This document shows, in pieces, positions 22,201 through 34,459 of a DNA stretch of 64,000 bases. Below the pieces are notes generated by a model, which ran no database searches, was not told the DNA's origin, and saw nothing but the letters and a program-made list of their open reading frames with translations. The stretch's first letter is position 1. Each line of letters begins with the position of its first letter. Source of the stretch: Dioscorea cayenensis subsp. rotundata (taxonomy: Eukaryota > Streptophyta > Magnoliopsida > Dioscoreales > Dioscoreaceae); the NCBI RefSeq assembly GCF_009730915.1, contig NC_052481.1, forward strand, positions 1,798,001 through 1,862,000, given 5' to 3'. The position numbers were made by a program, and so were the translations under genes.

Positions 22201-25200
22201 TATTTAGACACAGAGATAGCAGGGAATGTCATGGATGGTAGTTTGTCTTTCTTTATATTTATATATATAGGATAGTAGTGAATCAGTTCTGTCTAGTGTT
22301 ACTGTTTTTCTTTGATATTGTTTTTTTATGTTGTTTCTTGGAAGGAGTACTGCTTGGAAGTAATGCATTCTTTGAGTTATATATAGTACCATACCACCCA
22401 ACAATGAAGCATTGAAATGTTTATTCATTGAGTTTTCAGTTTTCTTTCTTCCTACCTACCTTGATTTTTAATTTCTCTTTACTGTAATTAACCCACTGTA
22501 CTTGAATCATATTAAGATGATTAGAAGATATATAATATATATCTTGAGGGGAAAAATAGATATCACGCTTTTGTTGTTATTTGTGTTCTCAATGTTATTA
22601 TTAATCAATTAATTGGTTGATTGAAACTTATTTCATTCCAATCTCAGCTGTTTCATGGTTTCCTTGATTTTCACATTTGTGTACTTCTTATATATCTATA
22701 AATAATTGTGTTGCATTTATTGAATTTCTGAAACTTAATTAATTATAGAATGTATTCTATTGTACCATAGCACATATATTATGACAATGCCCAACAATTA
22801 ATTTGCTTCTGTTGGTGTTCTAATAGTTAGTTATATACAAGAACTACACTTATTGATCATGGATTGGCTTTGAATTAACTCACAACTCAAATGAACAAAG
22901 TACATGTATTGCAATTACTTGATAATCACTTGTTAATTAAAACATTTTGTTTAGCATATATCAAACCTAATTATCAAGTGAAGGTTTCACAACCTCAATC
23001 TTGTTAATTAAGTTGGAGCCCAATTAATTAGTCTCTGTTCTAAATGTAGACTAATAATCAATTAATAAAAATTTTATATCAAAATAAGGACATTCATGTC
23101 AAGCAACATTTAAATGAACATTGATTTAAACATATTTGATCAATATATATACCTTGACCATCCAACCAAACCTAATTCCTAACGCTTGACTTGGCGCTTA
23201 AAACTGTTATATATTTTTACTCTTACTAATTTCAAATAACAAGATTTCAAACCAACATTATGTCTATCTATACTACAGTGATATCCTATCATACCAACAA
23301 AGCACACTGGATTTTTCCCCTTGATCTATGTGGAAGCATATGAATGAATGGGCAACAAGTGGTGTCCCACACTTGTCTTCAAAACCATATGCATCCTAAG
23401 CCACATTCCACTTCATCCATTCTCCTTACTCAAACGCTTTTGAAGTCTATCTACCTATCTTGTATAGATAGCTACCAATCTTCCTTAAATTAAAGTGGAG
23501 CCCTCATGTACACTTTCTACCTCCTTGTTCCTTTTTCCTCCTCCTTTAAACCAATGAAACCTCCAAGCATGTACGTAGGATTGTTAGTGAAGCTCAATGA
23601 AAAATCCTTCTATGCCACTTCTATCTTTCTTTTTATCATTAATTTTATCAAAAGTTGTATTAATTAGATGAGCTCAATCCAACCTAACAGTGGAATTACC
23701 ATCTTTTAATGCCTTTTGACATGTTTAGGAGACTTGATGACACTTAATGATAACAAGAAAACTATATATCAGATATATATATATATATATATATATATAA
23801 GTACTCATATTGATGTTTATTTAATTTATGAAACTTTTGGTGGATGTTATTGATTGTGAATGGAAAGGATGCTCGCATACGACACTCAAAGAATGGCTTA
23901 CCTTTTCTTCATATTTAAAAGGATAACCTCAGGATTTTTCTATGTTGTCATATTGAGCACTGAGAGTTCTACTTTTATATTATGGAATTGTTTGGGACAG
24001 GACGATGTGGCTGCCTTAGTTGATGGTAACAAAGATTACAAAGATTACAAAGACAAAGATTGGTGACCTGTTTCATCTTAACAGCTCTTCTTGGAGTAAA
24101 AATGGATTTTTAAAATTTGACGCAATGCTCAATTGGTTGGTGGGGCTTGTGTGATATGCCTCCATGTATACCAATATTTATTATAATCTCAGTTTATCTA
24201 GGACCATGACTATCAAAATTTAAGTGTTGTTGCTGGTTTTTAATTGCATGAAGTTATTCATGATTTTTCATTTAAATAAGTAATCTTGCCTTTATAGCCC
24301 TCTTTTGGCCATCTTTGGTACAAGTGTGTTGTAATAAGTCAGTACTAATCGATGTATCCCTATTATTTTGTTTTTAGTATGTTAAAATCATTTCGTAGAA
24401 TACACAGCATGGTGTTACTTTGCATGTGAGTATAGGTTAGTGTGATGAAAAAGGGGATTGACTGCCAATACCATCTGCATTGGTTTTAGTATTTGTAGTT
24501 AATTTTCTTTAAAAACATTCAGCATGTAGGTAGTTATTGTCACTGTTAGGGTTGGTTTATAATGATTGAAAAGTCAAGAGAGACATGGTAGATTCCCCTG
24601 AAAAGCATTGTCATTTTTACCTAAGTTTAGCAAGGATTGCAATAAGTTGATCTGCACTCGACACAGTTTTAAAATGTGTTCTGGTTTTTGGACTAAAATC
24701 AAGTTGAATGGTTTGGTCATTGCAATTCCAACAATTTTTAAACTTAAATTTTTTAAAAAATAGGATAGTAAAATATTCTTTAAAATGAGATATCTATAGT
24801 GATTTAATTTGTATTAATTAAAAAGTCACCATATCTGCGTTTCACTGAAAAAACTCTTATGTTTTCCATAGTTTCAGCTTGATTTAGAAGAACTGATGTG
24901 TTGTACATGGTCCTAAAATGTTCTTTGATTTTAGGCACAAATCCTAACTGAACTTTTTGACTGTTTTAATTACAACTTCAATTTCCACCCTTTTTTTTTT
25001 AAAGTTTAAATTGATTGAAAATCTGGGAAAGTTAAAATTTTGTAAAATAAAAGAATAATAGCTAATTAATATAAGATTGACTTATCAAGTGCATTGAGTC
25101 ATTCTTCATTGATTAAGAACTATTCAAAGTAAATCAGGCTTTTGTGGGTCTAATTATTGTTTGACCATATTTAATTATGTTTCACACTTTCATAGCTATT

Positions 25201-27741
25201 GGTACTGCTAATGATTTAGTTGTTCAGTGCGAGAGCTTAATATCACCTTAAGTTTAGCCCAATTTTTTAGCAAATGAGTCCCGTTCAAGTTAGCTAGTCT
25301 GGTTTCAAATTGTTTTCGAGCTAAGTTCAACTTGTTTGAGGTTGGCATGATTTAGGATTTAAGTAGCTTACATCAAAAAATGGAATTTGATTATATTTGT
25401 AGATTATGCTCTAACTAAACATGCAACCGTATCTTAAAAATATGTCTGATATATATATTAATAAAAAGAAGATTATTTTGTACATATAGTTTTACAAGGA
25501 CATGTATAATAAAAAAACTTGAGGAGTGTATATATACATGTAATAAAATTTCTTCCATGGATATATAGGGATAATGAAATTTGATTAATTATATATAATA
25601 ATTATTTTTTAAGATTAAATATACTAAACTGCACATGATATTTGTGTGTACATAGCAAGTCCTAGAAATTATAAAGTTCAAAATGTAGATTATCACACTG
25701 ACACACTATATGATAAAGTTATATTGACGTGAAATAAAAAATCATGATATTATGGCCGATTATACATTACATAACTTGTTAATTTATCTCATATCTAATC
25801 AATGCAAATTTTAAAAAAATATCATTTTGTTGTACCAAACTTTATGATGTATGGCGCGAAAGGCTTCTTAAAACGCTATTTATATAAATTATTTTTTTTT
25901 CAGTTTTTGAATTTTAATAAAAACCTAGCTAGTGAAAATTACTAAACAAAAAAATGGTTTATTTTAAACAATTCTAAATAATAAATACATCAAATTGTCC
26001 TGCTTTGAATTTGATTCTCTTTATATGCCATTGACTATGGTTGTTCAATTGTGAATTGGTTGTTGTTCATTTTACTTGTACTGGGTGAATCCTTATTAGG
26101 CCGAACGTTTTCGGATTATATCTTCAAGTAGTCAAATGCAGTGTATTTATGTTAAATGTTACATTCTTAATTGATCTTGTAAGTGTTTATGCCCTTGATT
26201 ACTCGTGATGAACTTAGAAGTTCAACTTTTCTGTTAAATCTTGGTCATGATCACATTTCTTATAATCTCTTGTTTAATTTATCTATTTATTTATATGTTA
26301 CTTTAAATTCTGTGTGATTGAAAAATGAAGTGGCCTTGCTGCATAATGTGAAAGATAAACGGCACTTGGTTAAGTTTTGTAATAGAAAAGGATATCTATC
26401 CATTAATGTTCCTACATATTTTAATGATATGAATTATGATATGAACCTATAAGATTATTTATTTCTTGAACATGGAAGCAAGAACCAAGATATGAATTAT
26501 TTCAAACATATCTATTATTTTTTTGATACTTTTGCAGCAGATGGACATTCCACTCTAAGATTTTTCAAGTTATATTAATAACTCATCATGTTATTAGATT
26601 GGTATTATGCTCAGAATTCTTGACTTGCTTTCTTTTTCCTACCATTATGAGGCCATAATAATTTCTCATGCTGTTTATACTGTAAAAGTTAATTGCCTAT
26701 TAGTTGTGGTTTCCTTGAAGGCAAATATTGCTATGAAATTCTATTCATTTTCAAATATTTTTCAGAAACTGTTAGTGTGCTCTCATTATAGGTTGCAATT
26801 TACTTTATCAAAGTACTTTCTTTCTTTGTTGCAATTAGTAGGTTATCTTAAATTATTTTATTGTATATATTACATTATTATTTTGCTTCTCTTTCTTGAA
26901 TGAGAAAGAGTTTGCTATGAAGAATTAATGCTGTTCTTTCCTGCTCTGCTCTGACTGTATAAATTTTAGAAATTAGGACTTCTTAGATTTGGCTGATAAA
27001 ATCAACCATGCATACAAATTTGCTCCATATAGTTTCAAGTTCAGCATTCCTATTGCTGTTTGTGTGTGTCTTTAGTTTATTTATCACTAGAATTCTTCTA
27101 GATCCATTAATCCCTTCCACATGTGATCTTATAACTATAGAAACTAAAAAATCATTCTCATTATCAGATAAAACTATGTCAGATACCCACTTTTTATTTA
27201 TAAAAATGGCCCTGATTGTGAGAACAATTTGATCTAAATAATAACAACAGTACAAGTATCTATTGGATAATAGCTAACATTAATAAGTAATCAAGATGCC
27301 TATAAGCTTTCTTAAATAAGCTTATCTGAGTGTGTCCATTCCAACACTAAATAGCACAAAGAACTGTTTCAATTAATATTCAGCAATTCAACAGAAAAAC
27401 AATTAAGCACTTTCCTGTTGAATTTCTCTAAGTAGAAGCTTTATATTCTTTTTATAGTAACCAACACTATTTCCTATATCATTTATGAAAATATTATCTC
27501 TGTTCACAACAATATCCATTTAACAAAAGTTGGTTTGAAAAGATTGACAAACCAATAATCATAAAAGCAACAATAAACTAAAAAAATAACCTTAAATTAA
27601 AACATAGCCAACCTTCCTGTGATAATGCAATAGGAATTGTAGTTGCATACGTAAATAACATTGATTGAAAATAAATGTGTTAAGTCGAACTATGATATAA
27701 TTTATAAGATTCTAATTAATTTTCTAATATGTTAAGCAGAA
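22201..27741. other. Long AT-rich stretch, no gene recognised
   Basis: No conserved protein motif was found on either strand. Open frames are short and of intergenic composition. Minor items: (TA)n at 23769-23799 and a repeat of acaaagatt at 24029-24060. Confidence 0.5.
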
Positions 27742-28195
27742 ATGGATAAGAGTTGGATGCGTAAGTCACAATTAAGTCAAGAATACTTTGATGGAGTTGA
27801 AGAATTTTTTAAATTTGCATTTGACAACTCAAGTCAAGATGATATGATCGTATGTCCTTGCATAAAGTGTGTGAATATTAATTGGCAAACACGTCAAATA
27901 GTTCTTGAACATCCAGTATGTGATGGAATTCTACAAGGTTATACATGTTGGTTTTTTCATGGAGAGCGTGTACCGTCATCTACTCATAAGACGACAAACA
28001 CATCTACAGCTCCATCAAAATCCTCACATCCAAACTTCTCGTATAAGACCATATAGCATGGAAGAATTGTCATGGGATGCTTTTAGCATGCATCAAGTTG
28101 ATAACAAGGGTTTACCATCTAGTGGTGAATCTAGTGGTGAATTTAATGTTGGGGTGATTGATGGAGGTGAAATCATTATACCTATTTTATTATAA
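27742..28195 (+). pseudogene. TNP2 N-terminal fragment of a second CACTA copy
   Basis: MDKSWMRKSQLSQEYFDGVE, CPCIKCVNINWQTRQIVLEH and DGILQGYTCWFFHGE match the start of the TNP2 gene at 15471 in the large CACTA. The frame breaks near 28050; the next frame continues with LSWDAFSMHQVD, matching LLRDALNMHQVD there. The transposase core is absent. This copy is useful because it shows the unshifted reading at the site where the large element has an extra base. Confidence 0.85.
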
Positions 28196-28357
28196 TTTTA
28201 TTTTTATTGTGAAATTATTTTTACATAATTTTTTTTTAAATTGCAGAATCAATTTTCTAGAGATCGGTAATGGTGTTGATGCTTTGGAGCTCCTTTATTT
28301 AGTTATTTTTTTGTTGTGTTATTTTTATTTGGAGCAAGACAAAAATCACAAACTTAA

Positions 28358-28417
28358 GGGTGCGTTTGGTTTGGAAGTAGTCACTTCGGTCTCCACTTCG
28401 GCGAACCAAACATGTCC
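28358..28417. mobile_element. 60-bp Harbinger-like mini-MITE or solo hairpin
   Basis: gggtgcgtttggtttgg at the left pairs imperfectly with cgaaccaaacatgtcc at the right. TAA flanks both sides (28355-28357 and 28418-28420), as expected for PIF/Harbinger target duplication. It lies inside the decayed CACTA. Confidence 0.5.
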
Positions 28418-29270
28418 TAAATGTTGAGTAGTTTTGGTTGTTTTTTATTTTTTATTTTTGTATCATGGTTGGAATGTCAAAAATGTTTGACTTCTAATTG
28501 GGTTAAAATTATTGAACATCAACAATTGTGTATGATGGTGTACATAAAAGGTCTATTTGAGTGTTGTAATCTTCAAGATTAATTTTAGGAGTACTAGTGG
28601 CTTTTATTTTTGAAAATGCCACAAAAATAAAATTACAAAATTTTAAAAATAGTATAATAAAATTAACATTAACGGCGTTTCTGGGTGAAACGTTGGCATA
28701 CTCCACCAGTAATTAATATGTATGAGTTTCCTAATTTAGCGGCTCTTCGTTTTTTAAATGCAACTAATTTAGTGGTATTTTTATTTTTTTACACGCCACT
28801 AAATTAATGGATTTCTTAAAAGTTGCCACTAATTTAGTGCCTTTGAACAAATGCCATTGTTCAAAAACATGCCACTAAATTAGTGGTTATTTTTGTGAAA
28901 ATAACCATGAGTTTTGGTGGCGTTTATGATAAAATGGCACGTGGTCTGTTTAGTGGTGTTTTTCCAAATAAATGTTGCTAAGTCAGTGGCATAAAATGAC
29001 ACGTGGTCTGTTTAGTGGTGTTTTTTCAAATAAACGTTGGTGGTGTTTTTCCAAATAAACGTTGTTAAGTCAGCGGCGTTTTGTAAATAAAATATCTTCA
29101 AATTAGTGTCTTATTTATGAATTTTATCAAAGTTAAAGCGGCGTTTTATTTAATAAACACTGCTGATGTGGCGGCATTTTATTGAGTAAACGCTGTCAAT
29201 TTATCAACAAGTTACATCTTTTCTAGTTTTTTATGGACGCACCGGTAGGCTTTTTAGTGGTGTTTATAAA

Positions 29271-30492
29271 CAACACAAAATCTAGGAAAAAGTGCTGTTG
29301 AATGTCAAAATCTTATGTTTTTTGTTCACAAAATATGAATAGCAGACCCAAATATATAAAAATTTAACTTCACATATAACAAATACAATAAGTAAATGGT
29401 TAAAATGTTGAATGTCATCATTAATCATTGTTGGCATGATAAGAAGATGCACGTTATTGATTAAAAGAGACTTCATTAATACTAATGAATTTTAAATATA
29501 TTAAAAAACAATGGGTAATAAGGCCATTTTCTTTCACATAAATCACTTGCAAATTTACAATCTCCTCCACATTAACTTAAATAATATCATGGTCTTTAAA
29601 GACTAAACTTCGAATTAAAACATCATACCAATGCAATTATTGATAAATATTCTTTAAACAACTAATAAATATGTCAATATTGGTTTATGATATCAGCATG
29701 TTGCTTTTATGATATCATAAAACTAATAAATATTAAAAATACATAAAGCATCTAATGACTCAATCAATTAGGTTAGGTTTGAAGCAGTGAATAATAAAAG
29801 AATTAATTTTTTTTTATTAGTAAGCCCAAAGTTGAAATTATTTAAAGAGAAGTACTAAAGCGAGACCATTTTCCACCTTTTATTTAATTTTTATTTCTTT
29901 GAAAATAAGTCAAAATTTGATTTATTCCAAACACTAATTTTCCAAAATGGTTGGTGCCTTAGTTTCCACTTTTCTCATTTGTTTTCCCATCAATATCATC
30001 ACCTAATTTTATTTGTTTAGTTAGAACTTATTTTTTCTAATAATCGTTGTATATATATATATATATGATAAAGATGTTTAAATGGTTTATATGAAATTAG
30101 TATGACTATTGTTATTATTTTCTATTTTTTATAAGTTTGGAGGTTTCTAAATTACATATGCAAATATATTATTTATTGGAATATATATATATAATAAAAA
30201 TGTTTAAATGGTTTATATGAAATGAGTATGACTATTGTTATTATTTTCTATTTCTTAAAATGTAAAAATAGAGATTGGCATAATTCCATCTCTATATTAA
30301 TATAAAAAATAGAAAGGAAAAATTCTTCATACATAAGGTTGTTATATATAGCCCTCAACTGTTATTTATCTTAATATATATAATCGATAAATAAAAATAA
30401 AACATTTGCTTATTAAAGTCTTGCGTTCAATAAATATCACCAACTTTATTTTGATTTTTGGACATTTATTTGTTAGAAATTTCTTTTATGAA

Positions 30493-30558
<66 letters not shown>

Positions 30559-31639
30559 TATGTTTAGCTCCCTACTCAACCTTTGCATTACTTATCTTGT
30601 GCTGAAAATTCTAGCACACAAGACATCAAAGTGTTCACATTAAAACACAATTTCATTGAAAAATCATCTCATCAAGAAACACACACACTTATGTAAATAC
30701 CAAAAAAAATATCTTAAAATGTTTAGTTAAATAAATATCAATTTAATCATCTATATATTATTTAATTAATTAACTTAAAACATTAATTAATATTAATAAA
30801 TACTAATATAAACTAAAAAAATTAAAATTAAAATTTCAATTATTTAATTTTAATTAATTAAATGAAAATGCCATTGATAGATTAAAAAAAATTCCAGTCA
30901 AATCAATTCTTAAAACACACATTTAACACAATATATTCTAAATAATTTTTCACACCCTTCCACCTACTAACTCATTATAAGAAAACATCATCCTCTTAAG
31001 TCTTACCCTTTATTGATTGTTTTGGGCTGACATGAATATTTCATAGTTTAAAAGACTATATATGACTAACCGGGTTCAAATCGAAGAAATTTGAATTGCT
31101 TCCATAAAATATCAACCATAGAAGATATTTTTATTGGATACTTAGAATTTTTGTATAAATTAATAAAAAATATTAAAATTATTACTGCAATAGATGAGTG
31201 ATAATACAATTAATTTTTATATAAAAAAAATTAAAAGTTCAACTATCTTTCAAAATATAGTTAAAGATTTCTAATGAGTTTGTGAGGTGATTTATATACA
31301 CAGTTAAAATAAAATAAATAAACAAATATTTTTTTAAAAAAATATTAATTATAAATCTTTGAAAGATTCAAAACTTCTCAAGTATACCTTATGATATTTG
31401 AATTTTTCGGATATTTATTTTTTTAAATTTATTTTTTTTTAAGTAACTACAGCTCACTCCATCATTTTATTTTATTTTACAACATGTATTTCTTGCTTAA
31501 TAAATATATTTTTCATTTAACATTACGTATTTATATGGAACTATATAAGTTTTCACTTTATATATAACTTTTTTGTTTAATATTTATTTTTGATATTTAA
31601 CTTCTAGGTTTCCATTTAATATTATGTGTTTCTATCTAG
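29271..31639. other. AT-rich intergenic DNA
   Basis: No gene was seen. It contains a tandem duplication (30046-30172 and 30173-30255, sharing tgtttaaatggtttatatgaaa) and a long (ATT)n array at 30494-30558. The latter produces a poly-leucine frame that is not a real gene. Confidence 0.55.
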
Positions 31640-32008
31640 GTAGTCAGAATCGGACCGGACCTTTGAACCGGAGAAGGCTAAGGTTCAAAGGTCAAGAGGT
31701 CCGATTGCGATCGAACCGGGTCGAACCGGATTTAATAAATAAAAATATAAAATAAAATATATAATATATTATATTATTTTTAAATCAAGTACACAATCTA
31801 TATTAATTTTTAAATCAAATACACAATTAAATATTACAACCATTATTATAGAATCGCACACTAAACAATACAATTTTTACATAGATCATGATTCATAGAT
31901 CATAAAAAAATACAATTTTTTTTTCAAATTTTTTTATAAATGACACCCAAAATTTTATAATTCCTAAGCACCAAAGATTCATCATTTTCACCATCTCAAC
32001 ACCACCAC

Positions 32009-33504
32009 TGATAAGTGTCTAAATGTAGATGTTTTCATGCATATATCGTATTCACTTTGCATGTATTTTGTGAGGTTTAATGCCCGTTTTGCGCTTAATC
32101 GTCTATTATTTGCTTTTGTAGGGCATAAGGAAGCCATGGAGAACAAGAAGATATCATTTTGGGCGAAAAGAGAAAAAGCAGAATTTCATACAACCCCCAT
32201 ACTACCCGAGTATGGGAGGGCAGTATCTGTATGCGATGAGATTGATTTGGAGTGTCTGCCCAGATTTCCATACTACCTAGTATGGGGGCCGTATGCACCC
32301 CGTATGGATCGCGAATCTAGGGTTTTTGGGTGCTATACGACCCCCATACGACCCCATCGACCCAGTATGCCCTCGGGGGTTATAAATACCAACTTTTAGG
32401 GCGGAAAAAGGGGACTTTTGGTGGACCTTTTTCTTGGCCGACTTTTGGGAGAGCACTTGGGAGTTTTTGGGCGACCTTGGGGAGGAGAAGTAGGGCAAGG
32501 AAGCTAGAAGATCATCCAATCCCAAGGTCCAAGATTCTCAAGGCAAGAAGGCAACATCATTCAAGGGAAGATCTACCACGATTTGAAGAAAGGAGACCCA
32601 CGGCTAGAGGAGCGTCATTTGGCACTCCTTTGGCGGGGAAAGCGTCGTCGGCACATTCTTCACCTCCTCCTTCACCATTTCATCTAGGGAGTGTCATTTA
32701 TGCTTTTTGTTTCATGTTTTTGTTTGTTTGTATTGCTTGTTGTGGGATGATGACACACTAGACCCCCAAGGCCACCGGGTGTTGGTGAACCTTGGGGGGG
32801 TTTTATCATGTATGTTGGATGATAACTTGTTAATTCTATGCTTGGGTAATTTTTGAGATCTAATCCATTGTTTTTCATGCTAAGTGCTACACTAAGGAGA
32901 AATCTGTGGCTCTTTTATGAGTGATGCATGTAGATGTGACTTGCTCGCATGTATTAGATCATGAATGGATTAGAAGGGGATACTTGTATCATCACGCGCG
33001 AGAAATTAGGTGTTTGGTAGCCCTCCATGTAGGTTTAATCCGAAGAAGAGTAGGTTTATTCCTAAGTGAGATTTCCTCGTACTTAATGCAATCGTAGGAA
33101 TGTAGATTTGGGAAGAAATTCCTATCTATGTTTGTATAGGATTAGTGTTCAATCGCCGAGAAATTGGGGTTGCTCTAATCTTGGAATCTCATGGTCCATT
33201 TTACCCTTGCATCTTTAGATCATCATCCATGTTGCATGATAACCCCTCAAGGGGATCCTCATCCATAGGCCTTTGCACCTCATTGATTTTCTTGCTTGCT
33301 TATTGCTTGTTCTCTCTAATTTGGTCATAATCTTGTTTTAGTTTTAATTACTTTTAGTAGAGTAAACCCCATCACTTGAGTTCTTAGGCTAGATAATAGC
33401 TCGAGAAGGAGTAATAGGAGATCCTTAGCCCCGTGGAATACGATCCTCGTGTCTTCACACGAGGTATTACTTGGCGATCCCGTACACTTGCGGGGAAGCA
33501 ATCA
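32009..33504 (+). mobile_element. Solo LTR of a retrotransposon, TSD ACCAC
   Basis: It begins TGAT and ends ATCA (TG...CA with 4-bp inverted ends) and is flanked by a perfect 5-bp duplication ACCAC (32004-32008 and 33505-33509). A promoter-like tataaatacc is at 32381-32390. The 3' part (gtggaatacgatcctcgtgtc, then gatcccgtacacttgcgggg) is the type of R/U5 sequence common in plant Ty3/Gypsy LTRs. No second LTR or internal domain is present, so it is a solo LTR left by recombination. Orientation follows the TATA box. Confidence 0.85.
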
Positions 33505-33509
33505 ACCAC

Positions 33510-33910
33510 CCACGGGCATCATCCGAGAAGCACCAAGCCCACCGGCAAGAAACAAAGGACAATGTTTTCCTCTTCCTCCTGAGAAACTAAACTCCCTTCC
33601 AATCCCCAAACTCTGCTGATCTTCATCTTTCTCATCCTCTTCTTCATCTTCTTCTAGATTTTGTGGAAGCTTTGAGTTGTAAATAGAGAAAGAAGGGATT
33701 GATTCAAGCATTGGGTTGGGTCGTCGAGAGGAGGAAGAAGATTCATGGCAGTGGTACGGCGAACTCCGGAGGAGGAGGATGGCAAGGAGTCGGAGTAGGG
33801 GGAGGAGAGGTTGTAGGAGATGCTAGGATGGTGGTTGTTGTTGTGGTGAGGGTGAGGGCTTTCATTGATGCAAGAGTTTAGCATTGGTGTTGATGAACTC
33901 CTCAAACCGA
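33510..33910 (-). other. Possible captured gene fragment
   Basis: Coding-like composition on the minus strand: one frame reads NLSSPYSDSLPSSSSGVRR with Asn/His/Ser runs, and an overlapping frame reads an acidic LEEDEEEDEKDEDQQS. It lies between the solo LTR and the right end of the composite repeat and contrasts in GC with its surroundings. No family is recognised. It could be exons carried by the transposon, or chance. Confidence 0.3.
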
Positions 33911-34040
33911 TATTAGGGTTTTATATTTTATATTTTTATTTTTTAATTGATAGTTTAAACCGGGTGAACCGGGCCAGTTCATCCAGTTTAAAGCTTTTTT
34001 ATTTAACTAGTTTTATGATTGAACCGGACCGACCTAGTGC

Positions 34041-34459
34041 TCAAAAAAATAAAAAATAATAATTTTCTTAAAAAAATATCTAAATTTAATTGGACAATTA
34101 TGTATAAGTAAAATGTTGTTAGGGGGGTTTAAAATACTTCCACCTATACTTAAAAAAAAAACTATTTTTTAATAAAAAAAATATAATATTAATATAATAT
34201 TATCTATATTATGATATAATACATAATTATTAAATTAATTCAGTGGAATCACTTGTGTCCAAGCAACCAGCTAGCCAACAACCATTACTTACCCAAACGG
34301 TTGGTGACATAGTGACATAATATCCCCCCACCCACTCTTTTAAGTGGGCCCTATCCTTTCCCTACCACCCCTACCCCTTAGACCCCTCAACTCTCTCCAT
34401 TACATATCTCTTTCACTCCCACTCCAAAATCAATCATCACCACCACCACCACCACCACC
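34041..34459 (+). promoter_or_regulatory. COMT promoter and 5' leader
   Basis: A C-rich leader (ccctaccacccctacccctt at 34359-34378, ctctctccattacatatctc) is followed by a CAC repeat right before the ATG. A MYB-binding AC element lies about 155 bases upstream of the ATG. A strict TATA box was not identified. The composite repeat ends only about 400 bases upstream. Confidence 0.55.
34299..34305 (-). promoter_or_regulatory. AC element (MYB site) upstream of COMT
   Basis: ggttggt on the plus strand is ACCAACC on the minus strand, the AC-II class element bound by lignin-pathway R2R3-MYB factors. Its position in front of a COMT gene fits known regulation. A 7-base match can also occur by chance. 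Confidence 0.45.

Larger units (their letters stand above)
27742..29270 (+). mobile_element. Decayed CACTA copy
   Basis: It starts with the TNP2 fragment and ends with a block of CACTA-type subterminal motifs (28670-29265: aacggcgttt, gcggcgttttgtaaataaa and diverged forms), including a local duplication of tgacacgtggtctgtttagtggtgttt (28930-29040). No CACTACA end was found on either side, so it is internally deleted and eroded. Confidence 0.7.
31640..34040. mobile_element. Composite repeat with ccggaccgg ends
   Basis: The left end (gtcagaatcggaccggacc, about 31642) and right end (gaaccggaccgacctagtgc, about 34020) are related inverted sequences rich in CCGG and GAACC. The left end also has a perfect 12-bp hairpin (31658-31669 with 31682-31693). 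Between them lie a solo LTR and a gene-like fragment. The superfamily is not identified and no target duplication was found. Confidence 0.4.

Noticed and set aside
24000-24066. FLAG-like peptide DYKDYKDKD in a short frame
   Set aside because: It comes from a small acaaagatt duplication in AT-rich intergenic DNA; no sign of an engineered sequence.
30458-30643. Poly-leucine open frame
   Set aside because: It is the translation of an (ATT)n array; the same applies to 41764-42073 and 53790-54035.
32037-32761. Open frames of 120-143 codons within the solo LTR
   Set aside because: They overlap on both strands, have no conserved motif and lie in an LTR promoter/R-U5 region.
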